Assembly (NCBI GenBank): GCA_911728435.2
Contig: OU452204.1
Span: forward strand, 8,060,001-8,124,000
DNA: 64,000 bases
Source of the DNA: Apoderus coryli
Taxonomy: Eukaryota > Arthropoda > Insecta > Coleoptera > Attelabidae
Direction: 5' to 3'
The notes beneath the pieces were generated by a model. That model did not search any database, was not told where the DNA came from, and was given only the letters and a program-made list of their open reading frames with translations. The stretch's first letter is position 1, and every line of letters begins with the position of its first letter. Both the position numbers and the translations under genes were made by a program. Below are positions 11,694-21,150 of the stretch, in pieces.

Positions 11694-13021
11694 CGAGGCA
11701 CGTTTTTTTAGGAAGTACCGTTTTGCGATTCCGCCGCCGCAGCGCTACGGTCGGCGTTCCGCGCATGCGCGCTGGTTACCTACATCTCTTGTCTACGCAC
11801 TGACGCCATTACAGTCTGATTCCTCATTGTATACGTTGTTTACTGAGTGTTTAAGATGACTCCGACAATCGTGAGTCCCGCCGATTGTGAAGTACGGGCT
11901 GTTATACGATTTCTTAGTGCTAAAGGTGTAAAACCGATCGATATTCATCGTGAGATCTGTGAAGTTTACGGACAAAACATTATGAGTGATGGAATGGTAA
12001 GGAAATGGGTGAGAGCATTTAAAGATGGCCGCACAAATGTGTATGATGAAGAACGGAGTGGGCGTTCTTCGGTCGTTAATGAAGATTTGGTGCAGAAAGT
12101 GGAGGAAAAGGTGAGAGAAAACAAACGCTTTACAATTTCATCAATGTGCGACTGCTTTCCTCAATATTCTCGTAGTGTTTTGTATCCCATTGTGACCGAG
12201 AACTTGAATTACCGGAAATTATGTTCACGTTGGGTTCCAAAAATGTTGACGGATTTGCACAAAACCCAACGTTTAGGCAGTGCATTGACTTTCCTTGAGC
12301 AGTACCACAATGAAGGTGAAGATTTTTTAGACCAAATTGTTACTGGTGACGAAACATGGGTGGCCTACGTCACACCAGAATCGAAACAACAATCCATGGA
12401 ATGGCGACATTCATCATCACCCAAAAGAGTGAAGTTTAAGCAAACAATTTCTGCCCGGAAAATCATGTGCACAGTTTTTTGGGACAGAAAAGGAGTATTG
12501 CTAGTGGAGTTTCTGCCTCGTAATGAGACAATCAATGCAGCGTCTTATTGTGAGACATTGAACAATCTGCGTCGTGCAATCCAGAACAAAAGACGTGGCA
12601 AGTTGAGTAAGGGTATCGTTTTGCTGCATGACAATGCCCGTCCACATGTGGCTAATCGGACCAAAGATCTCATCAAATCTTTTAAATGGGAAACTCTAGA
12701 TCATCCTCCATACAGCCCTGATCTGGCGCCCAGCGACTACCATTTGTTCCTGCACTTGATGAAACACCTGGGTGGTCAGCGTCTTCAAGACGATAACGAA
12801 GTCAAAACATTTGTGATACAGTGGTTAACAAGTCAGGCGGCAGAATTTTATGAGGAGGGTATTCAAAAACTGGTGCCACGTTATGACAAGTGCCTCAATA
12901 TTCACGGAAATTATGTAGAAAAGTAGATTAAGGTACAGGCATGTAAAAATAAAATTATTGCGATATCTTTGCACGTCTCTTTTTAATTCCAAAACGGTAC
13001 TTACTTAAAATACATGCCTCG
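11694..13021 (+). mobile_element. Complete mariner transposon (1,328 bp)
   Basis: TIRs of about 30 bp: CGAGGCACGTTTTTTTAGGA at the left, and the inverse of CGAGGCATGTATTTTAAGTA at the right, both continuing into AGTACCGTTTTG. TA is present on each side (11692-11693 and 13022-13023), the standard mariner target duplication. One uninterrupted transposase frame fills the element. The length is typical of mariner (about 1.3 kb). This is the only transposon in the window that looks structurally intact. Confidence 0.93.
11856..12926 (+). CDS. mariner transposase, intact 356 aa
   Basis: Mariner-family transposase that cuts and pastes its own DNA at TA sites, acting in the nucleus. The frame is open from ATG 11856 to TAG 12926. 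A GTG nine bases upstream is in frame, but ATG is the likely start. The N-terminal half has the paired helix-turn-helix region. The catalytic triad is visible as VTGDETW, HDNARPH and YSPDLAPSDYH, with 34 residues between the second and third Asp (DD34D, the mariner signature). RWVPKML stands in for the conserved WVPHEL motif. Length matches the family (about 345-360 aa). It is flanked by well-matched TIRs, so it may still be active or only recently silenced. Its copy number elsewhere is unknown. Confidence 0.93.
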   Translation: MTPTIVSPADCEVRAVIRFLSAKGVKPIDIHREICEVYGQNIMSDGMVRKWVRAFKDGRTNVYDEERSGRSSVVNEDLVQKVEEKVRENKRFTISSMCDCFPQYSRSVLYPIVTENLNYRKLCSRWVPKMLTDLHKTQRLGSALTFLEQYHNEGEDFLDQIVTGDETWVAYVTPESKQQSMEWRHSSSPKRVKFKQTISARKIMCTVFWDRKGVLLVEFLPRNETINAASYCETLNNLRRAIQNKRRGKLSKGIVLLHDNARPHVANRTKDLIKSFKWETLDHPPYSPDLAPSDYHLFLHLMKHLGGQRLQDDNEVKTFVIQWLTSQAAEFYEEGIQKLVPRYDKCLNIHGNYVEK

Positions 13022-13255
13022 TATATTGTGGTCTTATAATTCAATACGAAATCTAGAAGAAGGCGAAGTTTCATATTATTAATGTTCTATTTTAGCCCAC
13101 ATAAGTAATGCTTACTTGGGTGGAAAAAAAATAAACTTTTTGTTTAAATTATATCATACAACACAACGCAACGGTAATATTCGACTTATGTAATTATAAT
13201 ATTACTTAATTCTTTTGGTTAACTACTTTGAAATGTATACAGTTCTAAAAATATA

Positions 13256-13297
13256 AGCACTGAAGATGATTCCTTAGAGAATTGAAACATGTCTGCT
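13256..13297 (+). ncRNA. Hammerhead-ribozyme-like motif, right arm
   Basis: The order is AGCA (stem I), CTGAAGA (core), GATTC-CTTAGA-GAATT (stem II), GAAAC, AT, GTC (cleavage triplet), TGCT (pairs with AGCA). Every hammerhead element is present and stem I pairs perfectly for four bases. ACATGT is self-complementary, as in minimal hammerheads thought to act as dimers. One extra T sits between the core and stem II. This is the best candidate in the window; self-cleavage is inferred, not shown. Confidence 0.5.
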
Positions 13298-13502
13298 GCC
13301 ATTGTATATTGTATACAGTTAATAAACTAAATTTGAGTGGATGAATGAGAGTATCATTTAAATCATTAAATTGATAATCCACAGTATCATGAACTATTTC
13401 ACTAAAAAATCTAAACAATATTTTAACGGTCTGAAACAGCGGAACAATTTGTTTACTAAGCTATACAATACTAGAAAAACATGAATATAATTTTAATGTA
13501 AG

Positions 13503-13665
13503 CACCGGGTGATTCAGGAGGTTGGTAGGTTAGGCGTTTTCGGTGGTTACTAACGTCAATTTAATCTATCAACCTATAATATTGTGATATTTGTTGAGCT
13601 ACAGGTTATACCGGAAGTTTATATGAACTTGCTTATTTCCAATGGAACACCCTGTATATAATTAT
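13503..13665. mobile_element. Small non-autonomous element (family D, copy 1)
   Basis: Begins with CACCGGGTGATTCAGGAGGT and ends with TCCAATGGAACACCCTGTAT. The block at 15795-15937 is a diverged copy in reverse orientation, sharing CTTGCTTATTT, ATCAACCTATA and a GTGATTCAC tip. A related right end is seen at about 30505-30532. The ACACCCTGTATA end is typical of small insect DNA-transposon derivatives. Confidence 0.6.
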
Positions 13666-14966
13666 CTTTTGGATTCCTTATCTGTTTTGGAGTATTTTGT
13701 TTAACCACATATCTTCAACCGTTTTATAATAAAAAAGTTCAAGAATATTACTGTAGTATGATCTACTAGTAAAAATAGGCATATTTAAGTCATTTTTCTC
13801 AAATGGAACAAAAACAAATATTCTGCAAGACAATGAAATGTATTAGTATATTTTAATAATTAGATAAGTCATTAAACGTCACGATACAATAAAATCCTAA
13901 TAATTTGCCATCTAGTCTAACTAGTAGAACGTTAGATATTTATTAACGAAAGCGTAGAGCAAATAATTAAATTGAAAAAATAGTTACTCAAATGATTTCA
14001 ATGAACTTATTTACATTACACATTCAGAAATATTAATGAAATGTATCCTGAACAAGAAGTTTGCAAGATTACAAAATAATCAAAAATTAAAGGTAAAAAC
14101 CTCGGTAAAAACTGAAAGCAAAAACGGTATTTCCGAAGCATATCACTTTATTTAAGGGACTATCTATTCACTCACTTATATTTCCAATGTATGTAAAAAT
14201 AAAAAATTAAATTCAACTGACCCATTAAGTAAAGAATAATATGAAATTAATCGTAATAAACAGAAACATAATAACACATAACATACAATAACATTTAACA
14301 TAAAATATAACGTAATTGAAAAATGATCTTAAATTATTGTCTCGCATTTGACGTTCAATTATCTAAAGGTTTATTCCTTTAACCCTCAGTTACAAAGCAA
14401 ATACATGAGAAATCATTTAAATTTGAATATAATGGGATGTATCGCTTTCTCCTACTTAATTGATCTGAATTATATTCCTGTTTTATTGATAACATAGAAT
14501 AAGTTTAAATGCTACTTAGCTCACATCTATACCAATATCTTTCTTGTAATTGGTCTGCTTCACAATACGTCAGTTGGCAATACTTTATATGTCAAGCTCA
14601 ACAATTTCCGCGTTGAGTGATAAATCGACATATTACTTCCACCAAGGATCATTGAATACAAACTTAAAGCGTTTTTAAAAAACCCATAAAATTTTCATTA
14701 AATTTTTTATAATATAATGCGTAAAAGACCCTAGAGAAATAATACGGAAAAGATGTTAGCAACTCTTCAAGTTGTTACATAACGTATACAAACTTGTGTA
14801 TGAAATAACGTTATAATTTTTCTTTTTTTCGACAAATGGTAAGTGAAGCAAACTAAAAATTTAAACAGGCTTAATTTTAAAATTATATATATATATATTA
14901 ATTTTCAGAACCAATATATTTCGATAATGCTGTGTAACTTTCTATAAATAAATATTAAGTATAGGT
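13666..14966. other. No gene recognised
   Basis: AT-rich sequence with no coding frame above background. I see no repeat, TIR pair or RNA motif that can be supported. Confidence 0.5.
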
Positions 14967-15110
14967 ACCACTGATGATGAAAACGAAGATTCTCGAAACA
15001 TGTGTGGTTAGTTTAATGTAATTTAACAAATATACGATGTTCATTTATGGAGTAGACATCAAATCATTTCCCTTAAATATATCATAACTCCTCGTAAGAA
15101 GATGGATAAC
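14967..15110 (+). mobile_element. Penelope-like pLTR fragment with hammerhead-like motif
   Basis: ACCA-CTGATGA, a stem-loop (GAAAA with TTCTC), GAAAC-AT-GTG and TGGT at 14967-15008 follow the hammerhead plan, with a perfect ACCA/TGGT stem I. The expected cleavage base is G, which should block cleavage. About 40 bp further on comes TGGAGTAGAC and then AACTCCTCGTAA. The same order is found in reverse at 35935-36045, so these are copies of one family. Confidence 0.5.
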
Positions 15111-16797
15111 TTTCGAAACATATCACTTTAGATGACGACAACATAATAAATGTTTTTAGCTACATTACGGCTAGTGTTAATTAGAATAGGTTCCATTAAA
15201 CTTTCTGCATGTTTTTTTCTACAGGATTGTCACATTATCCATCATTAAAACTTCATTTCAGTAATTATTTTTATGGCACTTTCGTTAATAAACAACAAAC
15301 GTTTTACTAAATACGCACTAAATATCAATGATTAAAATGGTATTCTTTCGTGGGGTTTCATGGCTAGGTACCTAATATTAATATATCGAAATAATCCAAT
15401 TTTTTTGAATTTCAGAAACTTTACTATTTAGGGACAATATGAAATAGCGTCTGAAAGATAATTGAATTTTCTTTCAGAATATTTTATAATATAGGTAGAG
15501 TGTTCCTTTTGAGAAAAATGATTTACGCATATACCTATTTATACTAGTAGACACGACAGTAGTTTGCCATCACCCTGTAACCTCATGGGTCAACCTGTCA
15601 AGATAATTGCTTTATAGAAGATACATTGAACTATCATCAAATTTTCAGGAGTCTGTCTATCCAGGTGACGAATTGACGAATATTTTCAGGACACGTGTTT
15701 TGGGTCTAAAAAATGCAAAATAAATGATTTATTCAAAAACCGTTGTTGAATATATAGGGTATAGGGAGATAAAATACGTACTCTAAAACAGATAAAAACA
15801 AAAATATAATATTATACATGATGTCCCAATTGAAATAAGCAAGTTGATAATATAGGTTGATTGATAAGATTGACAATCGTATAGGTAGTTAGTTTCCCAA
15901 AAACGATTAACATACCAACCTTGTGAATCACTCTGTATGTATCAACGTTTTATGATAGTAAGATCATAAACCAAACATAAGCTACGTGTCTACTTTGATA
16001 GTATTTAGCTTACCTAAAGGATCTGGCTTTTTATCTTTCGTACGTATTCAATCATTGAATGATTTATTAATTATAAATATTACTGTAAATTGTTATCACT
16101 TTATTTAATCAAAACAAGTTGAGTAACAAAATATACATTCTGAGATATTAAAAAACTCTAGCTATTATTGAATTTTAGATACCTACTCAACATAATATAT
16201 TTTATTCATAACCATAACCGACATATCTATTGTAGCTGAAATTACATACTTACCTATTTAATAGAAATATTATTGATTGTAGTCCTAAAATTATAGATAT
16301 TTCCTATACCTACTACCTAACCCAAATAATCGTTAGGGATTCGAACTGGTGTATTAGATATTTAGCTAGCTACTTAACCTAAGTTTTATATTTTTCTTTT
16401 TTGTTTGCATATGTAACAACTAAAATATTATACCATAGATTAAACTTTAATCCATGATTATACCTACTTACCGAATTTCGGTGTAAATAGTACTCCGGAA
16501 CATCTCTATAATGTTGCGGCAATTTCTGGTATTTGGCATTGATTAAAGATTTTTTCGTTTTGGTACCCATTCTCTTAATTTGTTGTGTTGTGGGTCGACT
16601 TTATTTACTTATTTAAATCAAACACTTTTGTCACTGTGTAATTAGATGACTTCTTCACATCTTTTATATTTGAGCAGAAAAGCTAATGCTTTTATTTAAA
16701 ATATTCACATTTGTTCTTTCAAATCATCATTTTTTTGTATTCTAAAATTATATCTATCTTTATGAAAATCGGCACATACACATACTCGTGTTTCGTG
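15111..16797. other. No gene recognised; family D copy 2 inside
   Basis: AT-rich and non-coding. A reverse-oriented, diverged copy of the small element at 13503-13665 occupies about 15795-15937. Nothing else was supported. Confidence 0.5.
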
Positions 16798-17502
16798 TTC
16801 AATACGTCAAATCTAAAATCTAATTACATTTGGTGTGATGCCACATTGCGATTGCGAACTACTCAAATCGATGGTTTTGGTATGTTTTTTTTTTTATATT
16901 GATCAATCTCGTTCTTTAAGTGTATATGAGATAATTGAAAAAGTATATCTATAGATTAAATCTTAACAGAGGTAATTTTCAAAACATGAGTTATGAAAAT
17001 ATTTGCTTAAAAATAAGGATGAAATATGATTTGACAACACTGCTTGCATGTATTACGTGTTGTATAAGCCTAAATAGAAACAAAAAAAATTCATGTAAAC
17101 AACAGGAGCAAAAATAAAAATCAATAAATTAGTATTAAAGAATTAAAATATTCAATACGTCAAATCTAAAATCTAATTACATTTGGTGTGATGCCACATT
17201 GCGATTGCGAACTACTCAAATCGATGGTTTTGGTATGTTTTTTTTTTATATTGATCAATCTCGTTCTTTAAGTGTATATGAGATAATTGAAAAAGTATAT
17301 CTATAGATTAAATCTTAACAGAGGTAATTTTCAAAACATGAGTTATGAAAATATTTGCTTAAAAATAAGGATGAAATATGATTTGACAACACTGCTTGCA
17401 TGTATTACGTGTTGTATAAGCCTAAATAGAAACAAAAAAAATTCAGGTAAACAACAGGAGCAAAAATAAAAATCAATAAATTAGTATTAAAGAATTAAAA
17501 TA
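16798..17502. repeat. 353-bp tandem duplication, nearly identical
   Basis: Unit 1 is 16798-17150 and unit 2 is 17151-17502. I see two differences: an 11-T run in unit 1 against 10 in unit 2, and TTCATGTAAAC against TTCAGGTAAAC. The short frames starting at 16935 and 17287 are the same non-coding sequence read twice. The near identity suggests a very recent duplication or an assembly artefact. Confidence 0.93.
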
Positions 17503-18422
17503 TTAAATTAAACATACCTGTGAGTGATATGTGGGTAATTAACTTCATAATATAGCATTTAAAATTACTGCCACACTAGAATGTATAAACTGATAATTTA
17601 GAATTGATTGGACCTACATCAATTAATTTTGGATAATTTTATGAAATAGCGTTAAAAATAAAAAATAAATGTCAAATTATTTCTTCAAATTGACTGATAT
17701 GTCATCAGATTTGCTGAGACTAGCCGCAAACTAGTTATATAAGTATCCTGTGTACTGTAGAGATAGGTATATAATAATATAATATATCTTTCGTTTGTTA
17801 ATATTGATATATTTATATAATATACCTTCAGGTAGACACTTCTAAGGATTTTTAAGTTTTTAGACTTAACTATCGATAGTTTTTAAGTATCGTTACCGAT
17901 CGATATTTATCGACCACTAATTTGTCGCCTAGGCAGGCAGAAGGCATAGAAATAACTGTTGTTTTCTAGGTAGGGAATTAGGGATGTGTAACTTTGACAC
18001 TATCAGCAGAGAACTAAACTATTGTCTTTTTAAAGACAATGACTAAACTGTTCCTAAAATTCTGTAAATACAATGATCTAATAATATTATATTATCAAGT
18101 GTATTGAGATGTATGTATGAGATTATAGATAGGCGTTAGCCTTCAACCTGAACTATCAGCAATTTTCACTCGCCTATTACAATTTTGATTAACAGTTAAC
18201 TGAGAAATTAACTTCCAAATGTTTCATAAATATCCAATGATAATTTTGACAGTTTGAGGTTCCTTTTACAAAAAATTCAAGTGAGGTGAATGGTGGTAGG
18301 TGGTAGGTTATGTCACATCAGCCTTAGATTTTAGAAGGTTAACGCTTTATATAAACACAATTTGTTTACAAGTTCATTTTATAATTATTTTTATTGCAAT
18401 TTCAGTCACCATAGAAATAACA
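17503..18422. other. Upstream region of the ASCIZ-like gene
   Basis: About 900 bp of AT-rich sequence precedes the first coding exon of the ASCIZ-like gene and should contain its promoter and 5' untranslated exon. At 17868-17905 ATCGATAG / ATCGATATTTATCGA-type words cluster, which resemble DREF-like DRE sites (TATCGATA) found at insect housekeeping promoters. That is a weak match. No other feature was seen. Confidence 0.35.
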
Positions 18423-19734
18423 ATGTTTATCAAAAACTGCAAAAATATCGGCAAATGCCAGAAAAAATATAAAGCCACACGTAAGGATTAAAGCTTTTAA
18501 AATTAATATAACTTTCATCACTAACAAAGTTTTGTTTACAGAAATGAACAGCGAATCACCAATAATAAAAGTCTATCCAACAGTTGATGAGTGTAAAATT
18601 AATAATCAAATCAAATGTCCGAAAGAAGGATGCGAAAATATCTTCAAATCAGAATCAAATCTAACACTGCACTTGTCCAAAACACATAAAGATAGTGTAG
18701 CAATTAAATCAATGCAATGTAGCAATGAAAAGCAATTCTATTGCCCAGGAACAGACTGTCACCAGTACTATAAAAATATGCGAACATTAAGACAACATTA
18801 TCTCAAGCTTCATATGGAAAAATCGTACTCTTGTGATAATTGTAAGACATTATTTGTCAGTGAAAAGGCTAAACTGGATCATATACATTATTGCGGCGTT
18901 AAATTTTCTTGTAGCGATTGTAGTGCTTCATACGATTTATATGAGACACTACAAACTCATTGTAGGAGAAAACAACATAAAAGTCTGGATAAAAAAAGTT
19001 TTATTGGCAGGACTATCGATAATAGAAACTACAATAAAAAAGATACTAAATTTATAATAACCAGCAAACAAAGATTATTGCTTCCTAAAAATGTAAGTAC
19101 TACGTATATATTACAAGATGAAGATTCAATTAGTAACAAGATTAATCAAGGCAGTCAGACTTATATAACAAGTTATGTTAAAGATACCATTACTGCAGAG
19201 ACACAAACTTCTCATATTAATTATAGCAATGTTATTAGTAATGATTTGTTATCTTCATGTTCTGCAGTAAAATTAGTGCAAACTGATGCGATAGAGTCGC
19301 GCACTAGTTCGTGTAATACTCCTTCCACTTTTAATTTGGATGATCTATACTTCCCTAATATAACTACAATTCCGGAAGTACAGAAGAGTTCCACTCATAC
19401 GCAAACTCAACGGGCTATGACATCTACTGCATTTGACTTATTGACGGATGATTTTGACAGTAATTTTTTCAATTGTCATATGGAGACTCAAACGGACAAT
19501 TTGGTTTTGGAACAGTCTCATTTGTTTTATAACGATTTCTGCTCAAATATGTATACACAGACTTGTGATGAGATTTTGAGTGGTGTTGGATTGTGTGATA
19601 GTCACACACAGACGACTTATGGTGATTCTAGTTTGAGATCAGTTGAGAGTCAAACGGCAATTTCGCAAATGAAACGTAATCATATGGAGACACAGACTGA
19701 TTTGAGGCAAATGTTGGAGATCATTAATTCTTGA
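18423..19734 (+). CDS. ATMIN: ASCIZ/ATMIN homologue, zinc-finger LC8 regulator
   Basis: Likely orthologue of ASCIZ (ATMIN; Drosophila dASCIZ), a nuclear factor that drives transcription of dynein light chain LC8 and is damped by binding LC8. The main exon is 18542-19734. A 61-bp intron (18481-18541) with GTAAGG donor, CTAAC branch-like site and TTTACAG acceptor joins it in frame to a small exon with ATG 18423. Translation could instead begin at ATG 18544 (396 aa). Numbered from 18544: zinc fingers at about C25-H48, C67-H90, C97-C117 (C2HC type) and C123-H145, as in ATMIN. The tail carries TQT at about 220, 286, 315, 338, 355 and 383, plus weaker GSQT, LVQTD and ESQT sites. TQT is the LC8-binding core. 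The family has exactly this layout; vertebrate forms are longer. Confidence 0.88.
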
Positions 19735-19784
19735 CTATAATTTTATTGTATACGTTTATATTAATATACCTATTTGTAACTTTG

Positions 19785-20112
19785 GGTGTACAAGGCGACC
19801 CATAAATAATGGATCCAGATTTATTATGGTAAAATATTATAAGAATTAGATTGCGGGAACTTTATTAGCACCACTCCATTTTACTACAGTATGTAATTGA
19901 TTTTAGCAACTGTGTCAGATATTTTTATCTGTAAATATAAGGTGTAAATATCTCAAAAATGCCGGACCCATATTTATAAAGAATACCCTTTTTCAGTAAA
20001 GATGAGGTAATTAATTGGCAATTGAAGATTAATGCACTGTGGTTAATATTTTTGCATATGAATCTGGTATTTCTGTGTACCTACCGTTAATTATGGGATA
20101 CCCTTTATATTA
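19785..20112. mobile_element. Small inverted-repeat element (MITE-like)
   Basis: GGCGACCCATAAATAATGG near the left end pairs imperfectly with the inverse of CCGTTAATTATGGGATACCC at the right. The element starts about 50 bp after the ASCIZ-like stop codon, so it may lie in that gene's 3' untranslated region. TIRs are diverged and the call is moderate. Confidence 0.4.
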
Positions 20113-20397
20113 TAGTTAGGCAATTATTAAAATATTAAATGTAAATATATTAAATCCCGTTGGTAATAGATGTCATTGAATTCACTTTTACAAAAACTAA
20201 TAATAGTTGATTTTTACACAAATACGAGTAGTATATTTAATCATTAAGAGAACAACATAAAACAAAACACCCATTTTAATTAGAGAATCGCACTGAGCGA
20301 GTGGGAAACAATTTTATCATCTGTAAGAAAAAACTTATTTGTACATGGTGAGGAAGTAAATATTTTACTGCAGGTTTTCCAGTGAGCATTTATTAAA

Positions 20398-21150
20398 AAT
20401 GAATAACGAAGTGTCGCGAAAAGTGCGGTATACCAAACGTGGACTGTTACTGTTACTTATGTGTATTATGTGAAGTTGCTATTCTAGCCTTGCTGTTACA
20501 TGCTTATGCCTAAAACTAACCTTTGTTTCTATGTATAAATTCGTTCGGTCATTCATGTCGTACGCGTCAGCAACATGACGCCAAACTGTGAGGTCCTTCC
20601 GGAGGAAACCGGAAGCAAAAGAAAACAAGCCTATCAGAGAAGAGAGAGCGCGATGAAAAACGCCTTTATTCAAAGAGATTTAGGTCTCAACTTATTACCG
20701 CAACATCTCACAGAACGAACAACAACGGTCTTCGAAAAGCCGCGCGTCATCAGAACAAACTTCTACGGACAGCGGTGGACTACTATCGCGAGGAACATGC
20801 AATAATGTTCAAGATGCAAAGACGCCGACTATGAGCCTAAGATCCATATGGTGAAGACAACAACGCTTCACAGCGGAGAAAACGTCAGAAGCTTTAATAG
20901 ACTTTAGCAGACAGGAAAAACAGGAGACAAGAAGAAAGAGAACCGATGACAGATCTCTGAATATAGTCGCAGACCTTCTGAAAACAAGGAGAGGAATAGA
21001 AGTCTTCCTTCGAGGTATCTGGGGAAGATATCTCTTTTTACTGGAGAGGTTTTAGTGGGGATTAGCTGTAGGGCCCTAGTTGAGTCTCACATTCTACTGC
21101 GGATTACACGTGGTTGTGTCGTAAATGCCTTTCCTTTATAAATAAAGACA
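20398..21150 (+). other. GC-richer unassigned segment with broken frames
   Basis: This stretch is richer in G and C than its surroundings. It has frames that look once-coding: MNNEVSRKVRYTKRGLLLLL from 20400, then from 20575 a basic 76-residue frame with EETGSKRKQAYQRRE. Further pieces such as LFTGEVLVGISCRALVESH follow near 21040. AATAAAG occurs at about 21138. No family is recognised. It may be the tail of a retroelement or a dead gene. Splicing cannot be excluded but no convincing sites were found. Confidence 0.3.

Larger units (their letters stand above)
11450..13367. mobile_element. Inverted-repeat (Penelope-like pLTR?) element with nested mariner
   Basis: The left arm (about 11450-11634) is a close inverse of the right arm (about 13190-13367). 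Outer tips are AATGATTTAAATGATAC and its inverse; inner parts share ACATTTCAAAGTA and AGAATTAAGTAATATTAT. Each arm carries a hammerhead-ribozyme-like core followed by ACATGTCTGCTGC, on the minus strand in the left arm and the plus strand in the right arm. Hammerheads are known in the pseudo-LTRs of Penelope-like retroelements, so I infer two such units in inverted array. No reverse transcriptase lies between them; the centre is mostly a later mariner insertion. Confidence 0.65.

Noticed and set aside
16935..17469. Two identical 60-codon frames starting at 16935 and 17287
   Set aside because: Produced by the 353-bp tandem duplication. AT-rich sequence with no recognisable domain.
18833..19057. 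74-codon frame overlapping the ASCIZ-like gene
   Set aside because: Out-of-frame shadow of the zinc-finger coding exon.
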